Source: DATGWF01 sp035299585 (GTDB lineage: Bacteria; Actinomycetota; Actinomycetes; Actinomycetales; Microbacteriaceae). Taken from it: a stretch of DNA of 9,468 nt. The stretch's first letter is position 1. Each line of letters begins with the position of its first letter. The stretch covers positions 1 to 9,468 of the forward strand of contig DATGWF010000106.1 in NCBI GenBank assembly GCA_035299585.1. Direction: 5' to 3'. The position numbers and the translations under genes were made by a program. Positions 5,331-9,468 of this stretch are shown here, in pieces. The notes below the pieces were generated by a model. That model did not search any database and was not told where the DNA came from. It was given only the letters and a program-made list of their open reading frames with translations.

Positions 5331-6755
5331 ATGTTCAGTGATTCATCTGAAGTTCTCAAGTTCATCAAAGACACCGACGTCAAGTTCCTTGACATCCGGT
5401 TCACCGACCTCCCGGGTGTGCAGCAGCACTTCAACATCCCGGCGTCGGCGGTTGACGAAGAATTCTTCACCGTCGGTCAGCTCTTCGACGGTTCATCGAT
5501 TCGCGGCTTCGCGAACATCCACGAGTCGGACATGCAGCTCATCCCGGACGTGACCACCGCCTACATCGACCCGTTCCGCGTCGAGCGCACGCTCATCATG
5601 GTGTTCGACATCTACAACCCGCGCAACGGTGAGATCTACGCGAAGGACCCGCGCCAGGTCGCCAAGAAGGCCGAGAAGTACCTGGCCTCGACCGGTATCG
5701 CCGACACCGCGTACTTCGCCCCCGAAGCGGAATTCTTCATCTTCGACGAGGTCCGCTACGAGGTCACCCAGAACCGCGCCTTCCACATGGTTGACTCCGA
5801 AGAGGCAGCGTGGAACTCGGGCCGCGAAGAAGAGGGCGGAAACCTCGGCAACAAGACCCCGTACAAGGGCGGCTACTTCCCCGTGAGCCCGGTCGACAAG
5901 CAGGCCGATTTGCGTGACGACATCTCGCTCAAGCTCATCGACGCGGGACTCATCCTTGAGCGCGCACACCACGAGGTGGGCACCGCCGGTCAGGCCGAGA
6001 TCAACTACCGCTTCGACACCATGGTGCACGCGGCAGACGACATCCTGAAGTTCAAGTACATCGTCAAGAACACCGCCGAGCAGTGGGGCAAGACCGCAAC
6101 CTTCATGCCGAAGCCGCTCTTCGGCGACAACGGCTCGGGTATGCACACCCACCAGTCGCTCTGGAACAACGGCAAGCCGCTGTTCTACGACGAGGCGGGC
6201 TACGGCGGGCTGAGCGACATCGCACGTTGGTACATCGGCGGCCTGCTCAAGCACGCTCCGGCGGTGCTCGCGTTCACCAACCCGACGGTCAACTCATACC
6301 ACCGCCTGGTCCCGGGCTTTGAAGCTCCGGTCAACCTGGTGTACTCGGCCGGAAACCGTTCTGCCGCCATCCGCATCCCCATCACGGGAACGAACCCGAA
6401 GGCGAAGCGCATCGAGTTCCGCGCACCGGACGCATCGGGCAACCCGTACCTCGCCTTCGCCGCTCAGCTCATGGCTGGTCTCGACGGCATCAAGAACAAG
6501 ATCGAGCCGCACGAGCCGGTCGACAAGGACCTGTACGAGCTTCCGCCCGAGGAGGCCAAGCTCATCCCGCAGGTTCCGGGTTCGCTCGGCGAGGTGCTCA
6601 ACGCACTCGAGGCTGACCACGACTTCCTCCTCGAGGGCGGCGTGTTCACCAAGGAGCTCATCGAGACCTGGATCGAGTACAAGCGCGAGTACGAGCTCAA
6701 GCCGCTCGCTCAGCGCCCGCACCCGTTCGAGTTCGAGCTGTACTACGGGGTCTAG
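5331..6755 (+). CDS. glnA: Glutamine synthetase type I (GSI-beta)
   Basis: ATP-dependent ligation of ammonia to glutamate, the main ammonia assimilation step, by a cytoplasmic dodecamer. The protein is 474 residues, close to the 478 of M. tuberculosis GlnA1. Motifs are FDGSSIRGF (52-60), the N-terminal signature; the ATP and metal site MHTHQSLW (271-278); NPTVNSYHRLVPGFEAP (317-333); and NRSAAIRIP (342-350). The adenylylation site is Tyr402 in DLYELPPEE, codon at 6534-6536, marking the GSI-beta class controlled by GlnE. glnE is encoded nearby on the other strand, so both halves of this control are present. The start at 5331 is backed by GGGAG and by alignment. Transcription is probably nitrogen-controlled through the array at 5231-5268, and a strong terminator follows at 6764-6801. 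The active-site motifs I checked look intact. Confidence 0.99.
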   Translation: MFSDSSEVLKFIKDTDVKFLDIRFTDLPGVQQHFNIPASAVDEEFFTVGQLFDGSSIRGFANIHESDMQLIPDVTTAYIDPFRVERTLIMVFDIYNPRNGEIYAKDPRQVAKKAEKYLASTGIADTAYFAPEAEFFIFDEVRYEVTQNRAFHMVDSEEAAWNSGREEEGGNLGNKTPYKGGYFPVSPVDKQADLRDDISLKLIDAGLILERAHHEVGTAGQAEINYRFDTMVHAADDILKFKYIVKNTAEQWGKTATFMPKPLFGDNGSGMHTHQSLWNNGKPLFYDEAGYGGLSDIARWYIGGLLKHAPAVLAFTNPTVNSYHRLVPGFEAPVNLVYSAGNRSAAIRIPITGTNPKAKRIEFRAPDASGNPYLAFAAQLMAGLDGIKNKIEPHEPVDKDLYELPPEEAKLIPQVPGSLGEVLNALEADHDFLLEGGVFTKELIETWIEYKREYELKPLAQRPHPFEFELYYGV

Positions 6756-6763
6756 TGCCGCCT

Positions 6764-6801
6764 GAAACGGGGCCGTCTTCTTCGGAAGGCGGCCCCGTTT
6801 C
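6764..6801. terminator. Bidirectional intrinsic terminator with UUCG tetraloop
   Basis: A 17-bp stem (arms 6764-6780 and 6785-6801, one G-U pair) closes on a C-TTCG-G tetraloop, one of the most stable RNA loops. AAA opens the left arm and TTT closes the right arm, so both strands give a GC-rich stem ending in a short U-run. It sits 8 bases after the glnA stop and 17 bases beyond the convergent desaturase stop, so it can serve both genes. Confidence 0.93.
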
Positions 6802-6818
6802 CGTCTGACGGCGCGGAG

Positions 6819-7925
6819 TTACAGGCTTCGATATCGCGCGACCACATGGCACTCAAACGGGTCGCGTGCGGAGAGGCCCACCCGGTTCAGGTATCGAACC
6901 ACGATTCCGTAGGAACGCCAGAGGCTTTCCTCGGTGTAGGGAACGGACACGCGCTCGCAATACTCGCGCACAATCGTGCGAGCACGAGCGAGCTGCGGCC
7001 TCGGCATGTTCGGAAACAAGTGGTGTTCGATCTGGAAATTCAGGCCGCCGAAGAGCACGGTCGCCCACCAGCCGCCCCGAATGTTCCGAGACGTCCGCAC
7101 CTGTTTCGTGAAGAAGTCGACCCGGGCGTCGGGGGCCAAGATCGGCATTCCCTTGTGGTTCGGCGCAAACGAGGCTCCCATGTAGAGCCCGAATACGGCA
7201 AGCTGCACACCGATGAACGCACAGGCCATGCCGAATGGAAGGAATATGAAGACCGGGGCGAGAAACACCGTAAAGCGGATGGTCAGCAGCACGATTTCAA
7301 GCGCGCGACGCGGGGTGGCACGTCGAGACAAAATATGGCGCACGCTCAGCACGTGCAGATTGATTCCCTCCGCCATGAGCAGGGGAAAGAACAGCCAGCC
7401 TTGCCTTCGGGTAATCCAGCCGCGCACACCCCGAGCCTCCACCGCGTCTTCCTCGACAAACGAAATCGTGTCGACCGCGATGTCGGGGTCTTTGCCGATC
7501 TGGTTCGGGTTTCCATGGTGTCGAGAATGCTTGGAGTTCCACCACGAAAAGCTCATGCCCACGACGCCGACCGCGAGGAACCGTGCCAGTCGCTCGCCGG
7601 CCGGACCGGTGGCGAGTATTGCGCGATGGCCAGCTTCGTGTGCCACGAAGGCCACTTGAGTGAGCAGGATGCCAAGCCCCGCAGCCACGAGAAGCTGCCA
7701 CCAGGTCGGACCGAGGAGTATCGACAGGACGAACAAGGCAGCGAAGCCGAGCACCAATGCGACTCCGACACAGACGTAAAACACCGGGCTTCGTCGCAGC
7801 AACCCGAGTTCGCGAATAACGGCAGAAAGCTCCGTATAGCTTCGGGTCATGTGCGGAAATGTTCGGACAGTTGTCGATACTCTGCGAACCGGACCGAGGT
7901 GATTCCGGAGGGTTGTGCCCGTCAT
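6819..7925 (-). CDS. Membrane fatty-acid desaturase (acyl-lipid/acyl-CoA, DesA3-like)
   Basis: Di-iron membrane enzyme that introduces a double bond into fatty acyl chains using O2 and reduced electron carriers, affecting membrane fluidity. The protein is 368 residues. The three histidine boxes are present: HEAGH (96-100), HSRHH (133-137) and QIEHH (298-302). The last is the QxxHH form of front-end and linoleoyl-type desaturases. Hydrophobic segments lie at about 50-72, 77-95, 114-128 and 212-252. The start ATG at 7925 was chosen because AAGGGG lies at 7930-7935 four bases away. The longer frame begins with TTG at 8006, and an internal ATG at 7850 has no ribosome site. The residues between (LGPVRRVSTTVRTFPH) may be genuine. 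It lies 126 bases downstream of glnE on the same strand. Substrate and regiochemistry cannot be read from the sequence. Confidence 0.93.
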   Translation of the reverse strand: MTGTTLRNHLGPVRRVSTTVRTFPHMTRSYTELSAVIRELGLLRRSPVFYVCVGVALVLGFAALFVLSILLGPTWWQLLVAAGLGILLTQVAFVAHEAGHRAILATGPAGERLARFLAVGVVGMSFSWWNSKHSRHHGNPNQIGKDPDIAVDTISFVEEDAVEARGVRGWITRRQGWLFFPLLMAEGINLHVLSVRHILSRRATPRRALEIVLLTIRFTVFLAPVFIFLPFGMACAFIGVQLAVFGLYMGASFAPNHKGMPILAPDARVDFFTKQVRTSRNIRGGWWATVLFGGLNFQIEHHLFPNMPRPQLARARTIVREYCERVSVPYTEESLWRSYGIVVRYLNRVGLSARDPFECHVVARYRSL

Positions 7926-8051
7926 GAGGCCCCTTGCTGATTGAATCGCGCGGAGCGATAGTGGAGCCAGGGATACACACCCGTGCTGTTTCGACTCTAG
8001 GCGCAATGCGCAGCCTGAACGTGTGCGTGTGCTGGGAATACCTGATGCGGG

Positions 8052-9468
8052 TTATCCGGGACCGTAGAAGCCACGCTCGAACGCGGCGCGGGCTCGCCGC
8101 GTGGTCGCAAGGTACTCTTCCTCAAGCTGCGACGCCGAACGGGCGGGGAACGCCATGAGCCGGGCAATACCCTCCAGGTCGTTCCGGTCACGCGGCAACA
8201 CATCCGTGGTTTTGTTGAGCCACAGTGTCAGGGCCGTGCGCACACGTGAAGCCAGAACCCAGCCGTCGGCGAGCACATCCGCGTCCGCTTGAGCCACGAG
8301 GCCCGCCTCGACCGCCGCGGCAAGCGCATCGAGCGTCGACGTGGTTCGGAGGCCTGGAACGGCTCGGCCGTATTCGAGTTGAAGCAATTGGACGAACCAT
8401 TCGACGTCGCTGAGCGAGCCGCGGCCAAGCTTGAGGTGCCGAGCTGGGTCTGCGCCTTGAGGGAGTCGTTCGTTCTCGACGCGTGCTTTGATGCGTCGCA
8501 CTTCGCGCTTCTCGTCTTCCGCGAATGCCTTCGGGTAGCGGATCTCGTTGGCGAGAGCTTCGAAATCTGCCGCGAGAGCCTCGTCACCGGCAACCGGACG
8601 GGCTCGCAAGAGGGCCTGCGCCTCCCACGTAAGTGACCATCGGGCATAGTAGGCGCGATAGGCGTCGAGGGTGCGAGCAACCACGCCGTTTTTGCCTTCG
8701 GGGCGAAGCCCCGGGTCGAGGTCGAACGGGAGTCGAGGGTCGGTACTCAAGCGATTCAGTTCAGAAACAATCCGGAGCGCGCGAGTCGCAGCGCCATCGT
8801 CCGCTTCGCTCGAGCGATAGACATACATGACGTCGACGTCCGAGCCCATTCCGAGCTCACTGCCACCGAACCGACCCATGCCGATGACCGCGAATTCGAA
8901 CGCCGCGGGTTCGTCGTCGGTTCGAATGAGCTGAACGAGGGCCTCGATGTGGCTCTCCGTCACCGCGGTCAGTCCGAGCGCGAGCTCCTTGATGCTGCAC
9001 GTGTCGAGGATGGCCGCCATCGCGAGCCTGAGGACTTCGCGGCGACGCATCGAACGCAGCACTGCCGCGGCATCTTCACGGTCGTCGTGTCGGGCCAGAA
9101 CGGCCGCGGACTCCTCTGCAAGCTGCTCGCGTGTTCGCGGGTGCAGATCGCTATCGTCTTCGAGCCACGCGACCGATTCGGGGATGAGATCGAGGAGCTC
9201 AGAAGCAAAACGTGACCCCGAAAGAGTTTTGGTGAGTCGGTATGCCGCGGCCGAAGAATCGCGAAGCAGTCGCAGGTACCAGTGCGTTTCACCGAGGGCT
9301 TCACTGAGCCGACGGAACATGAGCAGGCCGTAATCGGGGTCGGCGCCCTCCGCGAGCCACTGGATCAGTACAGGGAGCAGCGCGCGGTGGATGGCCGCGC
9401 GACGGGATACACCGGAGGCGAGGGCGCTCAGATGGGCAAGCGCTCCCCTGGTGTCGCGGAAGCCGATC
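8052..9468 (-). CDS. glnE: Glutamine synthetase adenylyltransferase GlnE, C-terminal part (5' partial)
   Basis: Adds AMP to the regulatory tyrosine of GlnA and, through its N-terminal half, removes it, tuning glutamine synthetase to nitrogen supply. The frame is open to the window edge; 471 residues are visible, roughly the C-terminal half of a protein of about 1000. A Met codon at 9320 is internal: the upstream frame continues with IGFRDTRGALAHL and SGVSRRAAIHRALLP, typical of GlnE. The adenylyltransferase nucleotidyl motif GMGRFGGSE with metal-binding DVDVM is at 8817-8882. LRPEGKNG, WEAQALLRARPVAGD and KLGRGSLSDVEWFVQ (8388-8432) follow in the usual order, ending in the helical C-terminal domain. 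The stop is TAA at 8052-8054. Its target GlnA is encoded about 1.3 kb away. The N-terminal AMP-removing domain is outside the window. Confidence 0.97.
   Translation of the reverse strand, partial: IGFRDTRGALAHLSALASGVSRRAAIHRALLPVLIQWLAEGADPDYGLLMFRRLSEALGETHWYLRLLRDSSAAAYRLTKTLSGSRFASELLDLIPESVAWLEDDSDLHPRTREQLAEESAAVLARHDDREDAAAVLRSMRRREVLRLAMAAILDTCSIKELALGLTAVTESHIEALVQLIRTDDEPAAFEFAVIGMGRFGGSELGMGSDVDVMYVYRSSEADDGAATRALRIVSELNRLSTDPRLPFDLDPGLRPEGKNGVVARTLDAYRAYYARWSLTWEAQALLRARPVAGDEALAADFEALANEIRYPKAFAEDEKREVRRIKARVENERLPQGADPARHLKLGRGSLSDVEWFVQLLQLEYGRAVPGLRTTSTLDALAAAVEAGLVAQADADVLADGWVLASRVRTALTLWLNKTTDVLPRDRNDLEGIARLMAFPARSASQLEEEYLATTRRARAAFERGFYGPG

Noticed and set aside
5493..6254. 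Long minus-strand frame opposite glnA
   Set aside because: It is fully inside glnA, which is unambiguous, and the antisense translation is compositionally biased with no domain.
6846..7940. 364-residue plus-strand frame opposite the desaturase
   Set aside because: The minus strand encodes all three desaturase histidine boxes; the plus frame is Arg/His-rich and featureless.
7926..8006. Desaturase start at the TTG at 8006
   Set aside because: No ribosome site, rare start codon, and the added residues do not resemble the family; ATG at 7925 has AAGGGG upstream.
8001..8011. GCGC-aat-GCGC hairpin as a glnE terminator
   Set aside because: Four-base stem and no following T-run on the minus strand.

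Overview
The window is GC-rich DNA whose gene content and order point to a high-GC actinobacterium, most likely Micrococcales and perhaps Microbacteriaceae. As I recall it, the order E2 acyltransferase – lipB – lipA – small membrane protein – RDD protein – glnA – glnE matches the Mycobacterium tuberculosis dlaT-to-glnE neighbourhood (Rv2215 to Rv2221c). Two genes differ from that layout here: an antisense membrane gene between the E2 gene and lipB, and a fatty-acid desaturase between glnA and glnE.

Layout: (1) 1-1045 (+) is the 3' part of the dihydrolipoamide acyltransferase gene (sucB/dlaT), starting inside a Pro/Ala linker made of 18-bp tandem repeats. A strong hairpin follows at 1068-1106. 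(2) 1042-2310 (-) encodes a single-pass membrane protein with a degenerate protein-kinase-like N-terminal half; its stop overlaps the sucB stop. (3) 2418-4758 (+) is a compact run of lipB, lipA and a DUF4191-type membrane protein; lipB and lipA overlap by ATGA. (4) 4755-5186 (-) is an RDD-family membrane protein, again sharing a CTAG with its convergent neighbour. (5) 5187-5330 is a divergent control region with a dyad repeat and a four-half-site array matching the GlnR operator pattern. (6) 5331-6755 (+) is glnA, followed by a strong UUCG-capped terminator. (7) 6819-7925 (-) is a fatty-acid desaturase. (8) 8052-9468 (-) is the C-terminal half of glnE, cut by the window edge.

Two functional modules stand out. 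In the lipoate module, LipB moves an octanoyl group from ACP to lipoyl domains and LipA inserts the two sulfurs, making the cofactor that the upstream E2 protein needs. In the nitrogen module, GlnA makes glutamine, GlnE adenylylates GlnA on a tyrosine visible here (Tyr402), and the putative GlnR operator would add transcriptional control.

Most of the window is core metabolism. The least understood parts are the kinase-like membrane protein beside the lipoate genes and the dense regulatory region between the RDD gene and glnA. I saw no CRISPR array, insertion sequence, tRNA or rRNA, and no gene-free stretch longer than about 145 bases.
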